Assembly (NCBI RefSeq): GCF_027158005.1
Contig: NZ_JAPVLQ010000004.1
Coordinates: 282,723 to 346,722 of the forward strand
From: Rhodococcus sp. H36-A4
Lineage (GTDB): Bacteria > Actinomycetota > Actinomycetes > Mycobacteriales > Mycobacteriaceae
Direction: 5' to 3'
Length of the DNA: 64,000 bases
The position numbers were made by a program, and so were the translations under genes. Shown here piece by piece: positions 18,370 through 26,786 of the stretch; the stretch's first letter is position 1; every line of letters begins with the position of its first letter. The notes under the pieces are model-generated. The model searched no databases, was not told where the DNA came from, and was given only the letters and a program-made list of their open reading frames with translations.

Positions 18370-18918
18370 GTGACCACGCTGCCCGGCCGTCCCAATACCG
18401 CACTGCTCGTCGTCGACGTGCAGATCGATGTCATGGCCAGTTCGATCGGGTCCGAGGCTATTATCGCCAACATCGTCAGGTTGGTGGACAAGGCACGCGC
18501 GCACGATGTTCGGGTCGTCTGGGTGCAACACTCCTCCGATCAGCTCCCCCGGGGCAGTGCTGGATGGGAGTACGTCCCCGAACTCGTGCGGAAGACTTCG
18601 GAACCGCTGGTCCACAAAATCTACGGGGACGCGTTCGAAGACACCGACCTCGAGTCCGTCCTGGCCGAGGCTGCAGTAGGACGATTGATCGTGGCAGGCG
18701 CGCAAACGGACCAGTGCATTCGGAGCAGCCTGCATGGCGCCGTTACACGCGGTTACGACACCATTCTCGTCAGCGATGCGCACGCGACGGAAGACCTCAC
18801 CAAGTGGGGAGCCCCTCCCCCGGCAGAGGTCGTCTCGCACACCAACCTGTACTGGAGTTTCCAGACCGCACCGGGACGGGAAGCAGGGACGATCGACACC
18901 GAATCCGTCGTGTTCTGA
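18370..18918 (+). CDS. isochorismatase-family (cysteine hydrolase) protein
   Basis: A 182-residue hydrolase. LLVVDVQIDVM carries the catalytic Asp, HKIYGDAFEDT carries the Lys, and VAGAQTDQCIRSSLHGAVTRGYDT carries the nucleophilic Cys and the conserved cis-peptide region. Family members hydrolyse nicotinamide, carbamoyl or vinyl-ether compounds; the substrate here is unknown. The GTG at 18370 lies 14 bases after the nitrate reductase stop, so the two may be co-transcribed. That placement hints at a role in nitrogen salvage, but only by context. Confidence 0.85.
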   Translation: MTTLPGRPNTALLVVDVQIDVMASSIGSEAIIANIVRLVDKARAHDVRVVWVQHSSDQLPRGSAGWEYVPELVRKTSEPLVHKIYGDAFEDTDLESVLAEAAVGRLIVAGAQTDQCIRSSLHGAVTRGYDTILVSDAHATEDLTKWGAPPPAEVVSHTNLYWSFQTAPGREAGTIDTESVVF

Positions 18919-18935
18919 CGCGAACCGGCTGAACG

Positions 18936-19529
18936 TCAGTCCGGGATTGCTGCCACGTCCGGGGCGACGACGCCGAACAGATCTGCGATCGACGCCAGGC
19001 TCGCGGCCTGGAGTGCGCCGGCGTCGACGCCGCCTGCACCGGGCAAGGATCGGGTGGCTGTGGTGCTGGCGACGACTGTCGGGCTGTAGCCCAGACTGAA
19101 CGCTCCCCGGGCGGTGGAGTTGACGCACATGTGTGTCATGAATCCGGCGAGCAACAGATTTTCCATTCCGAGTGCACGCAACCTCTCGTCGAGGTCGGTG
19201 CTCACGAATGAGTTCGGGTAGTTCTTCACGATCACCGATTCATCGCCGCGGGGAGCGACTCGCTCGACGATCTGACCGATGTCGGCGCTGATGTCGTACG
19301 GACTTCCTACCCCGGCGTCGTGCATGATGTGGAAGATCGGGGTACCGGCACTACGAGCCCGCTCGAGCAGGTCGGCAGCAGCATCCAGTGCAGGTTGAAC
19401 CCCGACGAGTTCCAAGACACCCTGGGTGTAAGTGTTTTGAAGATCGATCATGATCAAAGCCGAATTGGCGAGCGCAGAAGGCGCGTCGGGCATTCCGGTC
19501 AGTTGGCGAAGTGTCGCGTTGTCGGCCAT
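18936..19529 (-). CDS. isochorismatase-family cysteine hydrolase
   Basis: A 197-residue hydrolase, only distantly similar to its convergent neighbour. LIMIDLQNTYTQGVLELVG carries the catalytic Asp, VKNYPNSF the Lys, and LAGFMTHMCVNSTARGAFSLGY the nucleophilic Cys. A very strong ribosome site (AGGAGG) precedes the ATG at 19529. It lies 89 bp downstream of the DapA-like gene on the same strand and may form a two-gene operon with it. The substrate is unknown. Confidence 0.87.
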   Translation of the reverse strand: MADNATLRQLTGMPDAPSALANSALIMIDLQNTYTQGVLELVGVQPALDAAADLLERARSAGTPIFHIMHDAGVGSPYDISADIGQIVERVAPRGDESVIVKNYPNSFVSTDLDERLRALGMENLLLAGFMTHMCVNSTARGAFSLGYSPTVVASTTATRSLPGAGGVDAGALQAASLASIADLFGVVAPDVAAIPD

Positions 19530-19618
19530 TCTTACATCCTCCTGGACGCTCGGAACTCGGACACCGAACCTAAATCCGCGCAGGTTGCTTCCACGTTGCA
19601 ACCCACGCCGATCGAGCG

Positions 19619-20497
19619 TCAGGCCAGCAGACCCGCAGTACGAAGCGCTGCCCGAACGTCCTCGTAATGCCACTCGTCGAGCGGAACCAGGGGAAGCCTG
19701 ATGCCTCCGGGCATCAATCCCATCTCCGCCAGCGCCCACTTCACCGGAATGGGGTTCGGTTCGGCGAACAAGGCTGTGTGCAGGCCGACGAGCTTCGCAT
19801 CGATTTCCGACGCGCCCTCGGAGTCACCTGCCAGGGCTGCCGCGCACATCCGAGCCATTGCTTGCGGTGCAACGTTCGCGGTCACCGAAATGTTGCCGTG
19901 GAACCCGGCCAACATGCTGGCCCTGGCCGTACCGTCGTCACCCGAATACAACGCGAATTCTCCGAGTTCGAGAGCAACCAATTCGCGGACGCGATCCAGG
20001 TCGCCTGCGGCCTCTTTCAGGCCGACGATGTTCGGGATTTCCGCGAGCCTGGAGACGGTCGACGGCAGCATGTCGCAGCCCGTACGCGAGGGCACGTTGT
20101 AGAGGTATTGAGGTATGTCGACGGCTTCTGCGACCGCACGGAAGTGTCGGTACAGGCCCTCTTGCGGGGGCTTGTTGTAGTACGGAGTGACCAGAAGCGC
20201 ACCATCGGCTCCGGCAGCCTTGGCAGCCCTGGTGAGATGAATCGCCTCGGACGTCGAATTCGCGCCGGTCCCCGCAATGACCGGAATACGCCCGGCAACC
20301 ACGTTGATGGTTTCTCGAATGATCTCGGTGTGCTCGGCCACCGAGAGCGTCGACGATTCGCCGGTTGTTCCAGCTGCAACGATCGCCGACGTTCCGCCAC
20401 TGACCTGGCGCTCGACTAGTTCAGCGAACGATGCATGGTCGATCTCGCCGCTATCGGTCATAGGCGTGACAATTGCAACGATGCTTCCGGTGATCAC
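19619..20497 (-). CDS. dapA: DapA-family 4-hydroxy-tetrahydrodipicolinate synthase or related aldolase
   Basis: A 292-residue TIM-barrel protein of the DHDPS/N-acetylneuraminate lyase family. AAGTTGESSTLS (catalytic Thr pair), YLYNVPSRTG (catalytic Tyr) and IVGLKEAAGD (Schiff-base Lys) are all present, so it should condense pyruvate with an aldehyde. DapA itself starts the lysine/diaminopimelate branch. Rhodococci usually carry the main dapA next to a ribonuclease J gene, which is not seen here, so this may be a paralogue with another substrate. The start is a GTG at 20497 with GGAAGG upstream. Confidence 0.85.
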   Translation of the reverse strand: MITGSIVAIVTPMTDSGEIDHASFAELVERQVSGGTSAIVAAGTTGESSTLSVAEHTEIIRETINVVAGRIPVIAGTGANSTSEAIHLTRAAKAAGADGALLVTPYYNKPPQEGLYRHFRAVAEAVDIPQYLYNVPSRTGCDMLPSTVSRLAEIPNIVGLKEAAGDLDRVRELVALELGEFALYSGDDGTARASMLAGFHGNISVTANVAPQAMARMCAAALAGDSEGASEIDAKLVGLHTALFAEPNPIPVKWALAEMGLMPGGIRLPLVPLDEWHYEDVRAALRTAGLLA

Positions 20498-20654
20498 AGC
20501 GTGACGCCTTCCGTCCAGAGTTCGATCTACGTCGGGAATGGTAGACGAACGCGCCGGTGCCCGGGCTTCGGCCATGTCCCCCGTGTTCGCGGCGCCGCTG
20601 GCCCGGCCGATTCCGGTCGTTGTGGTTGACTTGATTTTCAACCGAAGGGGCCCT

Positions 20655-21812
20655 GTGAACCAGCTCAACGTCGCAGCCACAACGCGGCCGCTCGAAAGCC
20701 CGATGGTCGTGTGGACCGAGAACGGGCAGGAACGCTCGGCGCGGTGGCGTTCGGAGAACAACGCTCCGCCGCCCAAGGCCATCCATATCATCGGCGACGA
20801 CATCACCGCTGACGTTGCGTACAAACGCGCGTCGATCGGTGAGTCTTTACTGTGGCGTGGCGATTTCAACAATGCACGCCAATTGCTGAAGGCGATCACC
20901 CGCAGGGCCGAGCCCCGGGCACGACGGCCGTCGTCTACTCCGGCAGAAGACTTTCATCTCCACCGCCAGGATCAGGCTCGGCGGGCGCGCACTCTCGGAA
21001 TGCTGCTGGTCGAGCTCGATCCGAACTACGTTTTGGACTACGGCAGAGCCCCCGATGTCGCACTCGCAGCCCGTGAGGTCTACGGCGAGGCCTCGACGCC
21101 CTCGCTGTTGTCTCTTCGAGAACTGCTCAGTCTCATCGGCGCACACGAATGGCGACGCAAGGGTGTTCGCATTCCCGCGCTGGACGCCACCATCGAGCCA
21201 CACTTCGGCGTCTTCTCGCCGCTGCGTGGCGAATACGTGCAGCTGGTAGCAGACACTCCCTTTCCCGGCGGAACGACCACGGCCTTCGACATCGGTACCG
21301 GCACAGGAGTTTTGGCTGCAGTCCTGGCACGGCGCGGTGTCACCGACATCGTCGCGACGGATCGGGACCCTCGGGCGGTTGCGTGCGCCACATCCAATCT
21401 CGAGCGACTGGGTTTCGCCGACAGCGTCGATGTGCAGCTCACCGACATCTTTCCTGCCGGACGCGCATCGCTCGTAGTGTGCAATCCGCCGTGGATCCCA
21501 ACAAAGCCGACCTCGGGGATAGAACACGCGATCTACGACCCGGGAAGCCGCATGCTGCGGGCTTTCCTGGATCGATTGCCCAAGCATCTCGAACCCGGCG
21601 GCGAGGCCTGGCTGGTGATCTCCGATCTGGCCGAACTCCTCGGGCTCGCGACACGCGAGGATCTCCTCTCGGCAATCGACCGCGCCGGCCTGGACGTACT
21701 CGGCAGAGCGGACACCGCGCCGACGCATTCCCGTGCACGCGACACCGACGATCTCTTCCACGCCGCCCGGTCACGCGAGACGACCTCGCTGTGGCGGCTG
21801 GCTGCGCGCTGA
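20655..21812 (+). CDS. class I SAM-dependent methyltransferase with NPPW motif
   Basis: A 385-residue protein. The N-terminal half (NQLNVAATTRPLESPMVVW ... KRASIGESLLWRGDFNNARQLL) is a conserved actinobacterial region of unknown role. The C-terminal half is a Rossmann methyltransferase: AFDIGTGTGVLAAVLARRG is SAM motif I, and VVCNPPWIPTKP is the (D/N)PPY-type motif of PrmC/HemK-like N-methyltransferases and rRNA base methylases. The GTG at 20655 is chosen for AAGGGG just upstream. The gene diverges from dapA across 157 bp. The methylated substrate is probably a protein glutamine or nucleic-acid base, inferred from the NPPW motif only. Confidence 0.82.
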   Translation: MNQLNVAATTRPLESPMVVWTENGQERSARWRSENNAPPPKAIHIIGDDITADVAYKRASIGESLLWRGDFNNARQLLKAITRRAEPRARRPSSTPAEDFHLHRQDQARRARTLGMLLVELDPNYVLDYGRAPDVALAAREVYGEASTPSLLSLRELLSLIGAHEWRRKGVRIPALDATIEPHFGVFSPLRGEYVQLVADTPFPGGTTTAFDIGTGTGVLAAVLARRGVTDIVATDRDPRAVACATSNLERLGFADSVDVQLTDIFPAGRASLVVCNPPWIPTKPTSGIEHAIYDPGSRMLRAFLDRLPKHLEPGGEAWLVISDLAELLGLATREDLLSAIDRAGLDVLGRADTAPTHSRARDTDDLFHAARSRETTSLWRLAAR

Positions 21813-21830
21813 CCGACCGACCTGGTCATC

Positions 21831-22781
21831 TCACCCGTGCCGCCTGCGATACTCCGCTTCGGCCCCGGGATGGAGAGGGATGGCGCCGGTCATGACGAGC
21901 GACCGGGCGTCGAGGAATTGGCTACCGATCGCCTGTCGAGGTACCAGCGAGGACGACTGATCGAGCAGCAGGCTCACCAATTCCGCCACAGTCCGATCCG
22001 GCACGTCCGGGTGGGCCAGCAGCAGGTTCGGGATTCCGACGGTCGTCACTTCCGGATGTTCGCCGTACACGTTCGCCGGCACCAGCACCGCTTCGTACGC
22101 CGTCCCGAACTCACGCCGCAAGTCTGCGACCACGGCGCCCAGATCGAGTAACCGGATCGCCATCGGCGGGTCGGCGAACGCCGGGGTCGGCAATCCCCCA
22201 GCCCACATCACGGCATCGATCTCGTTGTCGGACAACGCATGTGCCGCGGAACTCATCGACATCTGGACTTCACGGACCGCACCGGGACCGGACAGACCCG
22301 TCGCGTCGAAAATGCGCTGGGATACCAGCGTGGCGCCGGATCCCGGGGCGCCGACGCTCACCGGCCGCCCCCGCAGATCACCCACCGTCTCGATGCCCGA
22401 GTCTGCTCGCACGGCGACCTGGAAGTAGTTCTCGTACACGCACCCCACCGCCGCCAAATCTCGACTCGGGTGGCTGTAGGCGGCGTCGGCCAACGTTAGT
22501 GCCAGCTCGGCACGTCGCGAATCCAAGGCTTCCAGGTTGTCGAGGGAGCCCGCCGTCGTCAGCGGAACGACTTCCGAAGTAGCCGTCGCGGCGGCCGCGT
22601 CGGCGAGCAGGCCCGCGAACTCCCAGAAGAAGCCGCCGACCTCCCCTGATGCGAGACGGAGTTGCGGTGGAGGATCCGACGCGCAGGCAGTGCCCACCGC
22701 GGCGGCGCTCACAGCCAGCAGTCCCGCCCGCAGCGCTGCTCTGCGGGAGAGCAACGCTGCGGGCGGGACCATGTTCGTCAC
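21831..22781 (-). CDS. TAXI-family TRAP-type solute-binding lipoprotein
   Basis: A 316-residue exported binding protein. It has a twin-arginine-like stretch (SRRAALRAGLLAVSAAAVG) followed by a lipobox-like GTACAS, so it is probably a lipoprotein. The mature part has the periplasmic-binding fold of TAXI receptors (LRLASGEVGGFFWEFAGLL, VSVGAPGSGATLVSQRIFDATGL, DAVMWAGGLPTPAF). TAXI proteins normally feed a fused DctQM TRAP permease, which is absent here. The upstream co-oriented gene, 16 bp away, is an MHS-type MFS transporter. The start is GTG 22781 or ATG 22772. Confidence 0.85.
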   Translation of the reverse strand: MTNMVPPAALLSRRAALRAGLLAVSAAAVGTACASDPPPQLRLASGEVGGFFWEFAGLLADAAAATATSEVVPLTTAGSLDNLEALDSRRAELALTLADAAYSHPSRDLAAVGCVYENYFQVAVRADSGIETVGDLRGRPVSVGAPGSGATLVSQRIFDATGLSGPGAVREVQMSMSSAAHALSDNEIDAVMWAGGLPTPAFADPPMAIRLLDLGAVVADLRREFGTAYEAVLVPANVYGEHPEVTTVGIPNLLLAHPDVPDRTVAELVSLLLDQSSSLVPRQAIGSQFLDARSLVMTGAIPLHPGAEAEYRRRHG

Positions 22782-22797
22782 TGTAAGGCGTGGCAGA

Positions 22798-24162
22798 TCA
22801 CTCGAACGCTCGACCCTGCTCCCGGTCGAGGACGGTCTCGGACTTGTTCCGCAGAACGAAGATGTAGACCAGCAGCGATACTGCGATCACCACCGTCACG
22901 TAGACGATGAACCAGGTGACCTGCCCGCTGTTCTTCGCTGCCTGGTAGATCAGCGGGGCGGTGCCGCCGAATGCAGAGTTGGCGAGCGCGTAGCCGAGAC
23001 CGACGCCGAGTGCGCGCACGTGAGAGGGGAACAACTCGGCTTTGACGATCGCGTTGATCGAGGTGTAGCCGGTCAGGATGATGTAACCCACGCACACCAG
23101 GGTGACCGATGCGAATACGGACGTCGCCGTCGGGAGATACGTGATGAGGAAGTAGGTGTACAGCACGCCGCCGATTCCGAAGAAGACGAGGAGTGGTTTG
23201 CGACCCACCTTGTCGCTGATCATCCCACCGATCGGTTGCAGAAGCATGAGGAAGACCAGGCCGAAGAGGTTGATCCAGGTTCCGGTCATCCCCCGGTCCT
23301 CGTACGCGGTCCTGATCATCGAGGGCGCGTTGACGCTGTAGGTGTAGAAAGCGATGGTGCCACCGGCCGTCACCAAGAAGCAGACGAGAAGTGCGCGCCA
23401 ATGGTTGCTGAGAAGTTCCTTCATCGAACCGGAGGCTCGGTCGACTCCGCTGCGAACGGCGTCGAGCTGATCCTTCGTCAGCGATTCGTCCATGCTGCGC
23501 CGCAGCCAGAAGACGACCACGGCCGCGACACCGCCGATGAAGAACGCGATGCGCCAGCCGAATTCCTCCATCTGCCCGCGATCGAGGAACACCTGCATGA
23601 TCAACAGGGTCACCTGCGCGAGAACATGTCCGCCGACCAGCGTCACGTACTGGAACGAAGAGAAGAAGCCGCGACGCTCACGGGTGGCGGCCTCGGACAT
23701 GTAGGTCGCCGACGCACCGTACTCACCGCCAGTGGCGAAGCCCTGGACCAGACGGCTCAGAATGAGGATGACCGCCGCCCATACTCCGATGCTCTCCCGC
23801 CCCGGGGTGAGCGAGATGACCAGCGAGCACGCGGCCATCAACGAGACACTGAACGTGAGTGCAGCGCGTCGACCGTTCCTGTCCGCGTAGCGGCCGAAGA
23901 ACCACGAGCCGACCGGTCGCATCAGGAAGGTGACCGCGAAGATCGCGTACACGTAGAGGGTCGAATTCTTGTCCGCCGAATCGAAGAACTGATTCTCGAA
24001 GTACGTCGCGAAGACGGTGTAGACGTACACGTCGTACCACTCGACGAGATTGCCCGACGATCCCCGCAACGTGTTGTACACGGCGCGACGAGTGGCAGCG
24101 GGAGAGGAGACAGGCGGGGTCGGGCGCGACGGATCGGCGATCGAGGTGGCCTCGTTGGCCAT
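22798..24162 (-). CDS. MHS-family MFS metabolite:proton symporter
   Basis: A 454-residue, 12-helix transporter of the metabolite:H+ symporter family (KgtP, ShiA, ProP relatives). RGSSGNLVEWYDVYVYTVFATYF at helix 1 and GRYADRNGRRAAL (motif A), followed by RLVQGFATGGEYGASATYMSE, are diagnostic. Known substrates are organic acids and betaines. The ATG at 24162 has GGAAGGA upstream. It lies between a TAXI binding protein and a two-component system on the same strand, so it probably takes up a carboxylate sensed by that system. Confidence 0.9.
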   Translation of the reverse strand: MANEATSIADPSRPTPPVSSPAATRRAVYNTLRGSSGNLVEWYDVYVYTVFATYFENQFFDSADKNSTLYVYAIFAVTFLMRPVGSWFFGRYADRNGRRAALTFSVSLMAACSLVISLTPGRESIGVWAAVILILSRLVQGFATGGEYGASATYMSEAATRERRGFFSSFQYVTLVGGHVLAQVTLLIMQVFLDRGQMEEFGWRIAFFIGGVAAVVVFWLRRSMDESLTKDQLDAVRSGVDRASGSMKELLSNHWRALLVCFLVTAGGTIAFYTYSVNAPSMIRTAYEDRGMTGTWINLFGLVFLMLLQPIGGMISDKVGRKPLLVFFGIGGVLYTYFLITYLPTATSVFASVTLVCVGYIILTGYTSINAIVKAELFPSHVRALGVGLGYALANSAFGGTAPLIYQAAKNSGQVTWFIVYVTVVIAVSLLVYIFVLRNKSETVLDREQGRAFE

Positions 24163-24270
24163 GGGCTGGTCCTTCCACAGAGTGCTGTTGGGCGGATTGC
24201 CATGGAGCGAAGCGGCAACCGGAGTCCCCATACTGTGACCGCAGGCACAGCCCGAAACCAAGCTGTTTCG

Positions 24271-24297
24271 ACTTTCCTAACACTCCCTTAGGAAAGT
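24271..24297. promoter_or_regulatory. perfect 10-bp inverted repeat before the MHS transporter gene
   Basis: ACTTTCCTAA, a 7-base spacer, then TTAGGAAAGT. It overlaps the stop codon of the sensor kinase gene and lies about 110 bp upstream of the transporter start. As RNA it would form a stem-loop without a U run. It could be an operator for the response regulator or a processing or attenuation hairpin; which one is unknown. Confidence 0.5.
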
Positions 24298-25668
24298 GAG
24301 CTCTATCTTCAAGCCCGAGGGTCGACGCGCACTCACTTCGATGGTTCCGCCGGCCCGCTCGGTCAGCGCCTGGACGATCGACAAGCCGAGACCGGTGCCT
24401 TCACCGTGGGCGCTCGACGCTCGGAAGAACCGGTCGACGATTTTCGGGAGTTCGTCGGCGGGCACGCCCGGCCCGCTATCGGACACCCAGACGGTGATGT
24501 GGCCTTCGCCTGTTCGGTGGCCGATCTCGACGTCTGCACCGGCGCCTGCGTATTTCGTCGCGTTGCTGAGTAAGGCGTCGAGAATTCGAATCAGATCGTC
24601 TTCCGATATCGCGGCAAGAGTGTTCTCCTCGGGGCTTTCTACGTGCACACCGATCCCCGCCACTGTCATTGTGCTCGACCAGAATTCGACACGATCGGCA
24701 ATCGTCGCGCCCACGTCGCACCCTGCTGTTTGCGTAGCGAAAGGTGTCTCAGCGGCAGCGAGGACGAGCAGATCTTCGACGACGGTAGTCAGCCGGTCGA
24801 CTTCGCGTGTGGTCTTGAGGTGTGCGCCGATTGCCGAATCCGGCACTTTCATGCCCAACACATCCAATCGGATTCTCAGTGCCGCCAACGGGTTACGAAG
24901 TGCGTGGGCGGTGTCCGCCACCAGTCGGCGCTGCGCAGCCGTCGCCGCTTCGACGTCGTCTGCCATGCCGTCGAACGCGCTGGATAATTCTCGGACTTCC
25001 GGCGGCCCCACGTACTCGGCGGGCTTCGGCATGCGGGAATCTGCAGTCGGCAGCTGATCGTGGAACCTGTCGCCGAACGAATGCACACGCGAGGACAATG
25101 CGGTCAATGGGCGAACGACCCAGCGCGACAAGACAGCGGCGATCACCGCGACGGTAGCTAGAATCAGCAGAGCGCCGAAGGCGATGGCTACCCACGCCAC
25201 AGCGACGTCCCTGCGTACGGCATCGGTGGACGCGGCGATCACTACGGCGCCGTCGACCTGCGTGCCCCCGCCGACCGGAGCGGCAATCAACACCGAGGAC
25301 CGAGACCATGGCGTCACACTCGACGGGAGGTATCCACGTTGGTTCCGCAACGCTCCTGCCACCGCCTGCTGCACGTCGGCGCGCTCGATGTCCACGCCCG
25401 CCAGTGCACGCGGTTCTCCGGTGCGATCGACGATGACGATCCCCTCGTCGTACAGACTGTTGTAGCGCTGTACAGACTCTCGGAGCCGAGGTACGCCGGA
25501 TGCGCCCTCTCGTGAACTGAGTTCGGCGAAGAACGTTGCTGCAGCGGCTCGGTTCTCTCCGAATCGTTGCGCGCGTTCGCGGCCTACCAGCAACCCAAGG
25601 GGCACCGACAGTGCGAGGACGACGACGGTGGAATAGATCATCAGCACCACCAGGACACGGCGCCGCAT
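24277..25668 (-). CDS. two-component sensor histidine kinase
   Basis: A 463-residue membrane kinase. TM1 is about residues 7-29, an extracytoplasmic sensor domain runs to about 155, TM2 is about 158-180, then HAMP (RWVVRPLTALSSRVHSFGD). The dimerisation domain has the phospho-acceptor His in VADTAHALRNPLAALR, and the ATPase domain has LLSNATKYA (N box), VSDSGPGVP (G1) and GTGLGLSIV (G2). The tail extracellular-sensor type resembles TctE-like kinases that watch organic acids. It starts one base after the response regulator stop codon, so the pair is translationally coupled. Confidence 0.92.
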   Translation of the reverse strand: MRRRVLVVLMIYSTVVVLALSVPLGLLVGRERAQRFGENRAAAATFFAELSSREGASGVPRLRESVQRYNSLYDEGIVIVDRTGEPRALAGVDIERADVQQAVAGALRNQRGYLPSSVTPWSRSSVLIAAPVGGGTQVDGAVVIAASTDAVRRDVAVAWVAIAFGALLILATVAVIAAVLSRWVVRPLTALSSRVHSFGDRFHDQLPTADSRMPKPAEYVGPPEVRELSSAFDGMADDVEAATAAQRRLVADTAHALRNPLAALRIRLDVLGMKVPDSAIGAHLKTTREVDRLTTVVEDLLVLAAAETPFATQTAGCDVGATIADRVEFWSSTMTVAGIGVHVESPEENTLAAISEDDLIRILDALLSNATKYAGAGADVEIGHRTGEGHITVWVSDSGPGVPADELPKIVDRFFRASSAHGEGTGLGLSIVQALTERAGGTIEVSARRPSGLKIELTFLREC

Positions 25669-25669
25669 C

Positions 25670-26329
25670 TCACGTGTCCCAGCGGTAGCCGAAGCCGCGG
25701 ATGGTGACGATGGTGCCGGGTCGCCCGAGCTTGGAACGCAACGCCGTCATGTGCACGTCGAGTGTCCGCGAAATCGCGACATAGGCGTCACCCCAGATGG
25801 CATCCATCAACTGCTCCCGGCTGACCGCTTCACCGCGTCGCGTCACAAGATGAGCGAGGAGTTCGAACTCCTTGGTCGTCAGCGCAATATCCCGTCCGTC
25901 GACTTCCGCACTCCGGCCGACGAGATCGACGACGATGTCGCCGATAACCAGACCGTCGGTGGCAGGTTCGCTCGACGCGCTTCGACGCCGCGCCGCAACC
26001 TGTAGACGTGCGTGCAATTCCCCCAACCGAGCAGGTTTGACCACATAATCGTCGGCGCCACCGCGAAGGGCTCGAACTACCGAGCGTTCGTCGTCACGCG
26101 CAGTCAGCACCACCACCGGGACCGAACTCAATGTCCGAAGCTTGCGGAGAACCTCCAGGCCGTCCATATCCGGCAGACCGAGATCGAGCAGTACGACATC
26201 CATATAGTGGTAGCCGAGCAGCAGGTCGGCGCCGCGGCGCATGCGGACAGGCGCGTGCCCGACCTCGGTCAGCGCGTCGAACAGCGCGTCACCGACTCCG
26301 TCGTCGTCCTCCACCACCGCAATGCGCAT
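25670..26329 (-). CDS. OmpR/PhoB-type response regulator
   Basis: A 219-residue regulator. The receiver domain (1-115) has the acidic pair in VVEDDDG, the phospho-acceptor Asp in VVLLDLGLPDMDGLEVL, the switch Thr in VVLTARDDE and the Lys in YVVKPARLGE. The winged-helix DNA-binding domain is about 125-219 (LTTKEFELLAHLVTRRGEAVSREQLMDAIW, ending VTIRGFGYRWDT). It is the first gene of the set regulator - kinase - MHS transporter - TAXI protein, and probably controls uptake of the compound sensed by the kinase. Confidence 0.93.
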   Translation of the reverse strand: MRIAVVEDDDGVGDALFDALTEVGHAPVRMRRGADLLLGYHYMDVVLLDLGLPDMDGLEVLRKLRTLSSVPVVVLTARDDERSVVRALRGGADDYVVKPARLGELHARLQVAARRRSASSEPATDGLVIGDIVVDLVGRSAEVDGRDIALTTKEFELLAHLVTRRGEAVSREQLMDAIWGDAYVAISRTLDVHMTALRSKLGRPGTIVTIRGFGYRWDT

Positions 26330-26786
26330 TCACGCCAACATAGGCCAGCACGGCAGTCCGTTCGCCAGCGCCTCCTTCGAAACGGTGACAGAGAAAATGG
26401 AGAGCCAGTTCCTCGGTCCGTCACTCGACATGCGCTTACCGATCGGCACCAGCGAAACCTGTGTCGAGTAAAACAGTTCGGCCACAGGTCGATTCGCACA
26501 GTGTGACCGGCGAGTCTTGACGTTCGCAACGTGCTGGTCGAGGACATGTTCTTCGGAGTGCGAGAAGCCGGAATTCGCGGTCGGCCCGAATCGCACGGAC
26601 ATAGTGCACTCGCGCTTCAGTAGTCCAAAGTCGGCCATGTTTCAGTTTTTTTCAGAAACTCGGGCTATTTGCCCGTTTACGCCTTGAATAGCAACCCCGA
26701 GTGTGGTTCATTAGTGAACAGAAGAACGAATGTGATCGAAGTCACATTCAAACGGCCGTCGGGGGTCGACTCTGGGAGGGGTCAGT
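26330..26786. other. 457-bp divergent intergenic region
   Basis: It separates the two-component system from the exopolysaccharide locus. A 102-codon open frame on the minus strand has no recognisable similarity or ribosome site and is not called. The part beyond 26640 is AT-richer than its surroundings, contains a small hairpin (CGGGC-TATTT-GCCCG, about 26659-26673), and carries the CRP-type palindrome. It is the likely main promoter of the exopolysaccharide genes. Confidence 0.5.
26731..26746. promoter_or_regulatory. perfect CRP-type binding site
   Basis: TGTGATCGAAGTCACA matches TGTGA-N6-TCACA exactly, and the symmetry extends to AATGTGA/TCACATT (26729-26748). CRP/GlxR proteins of actinobacteria recognise this sequence. 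It is centred about 48 bp before the first gene of the exopolysaccharide locus. Confidence 0.75.
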
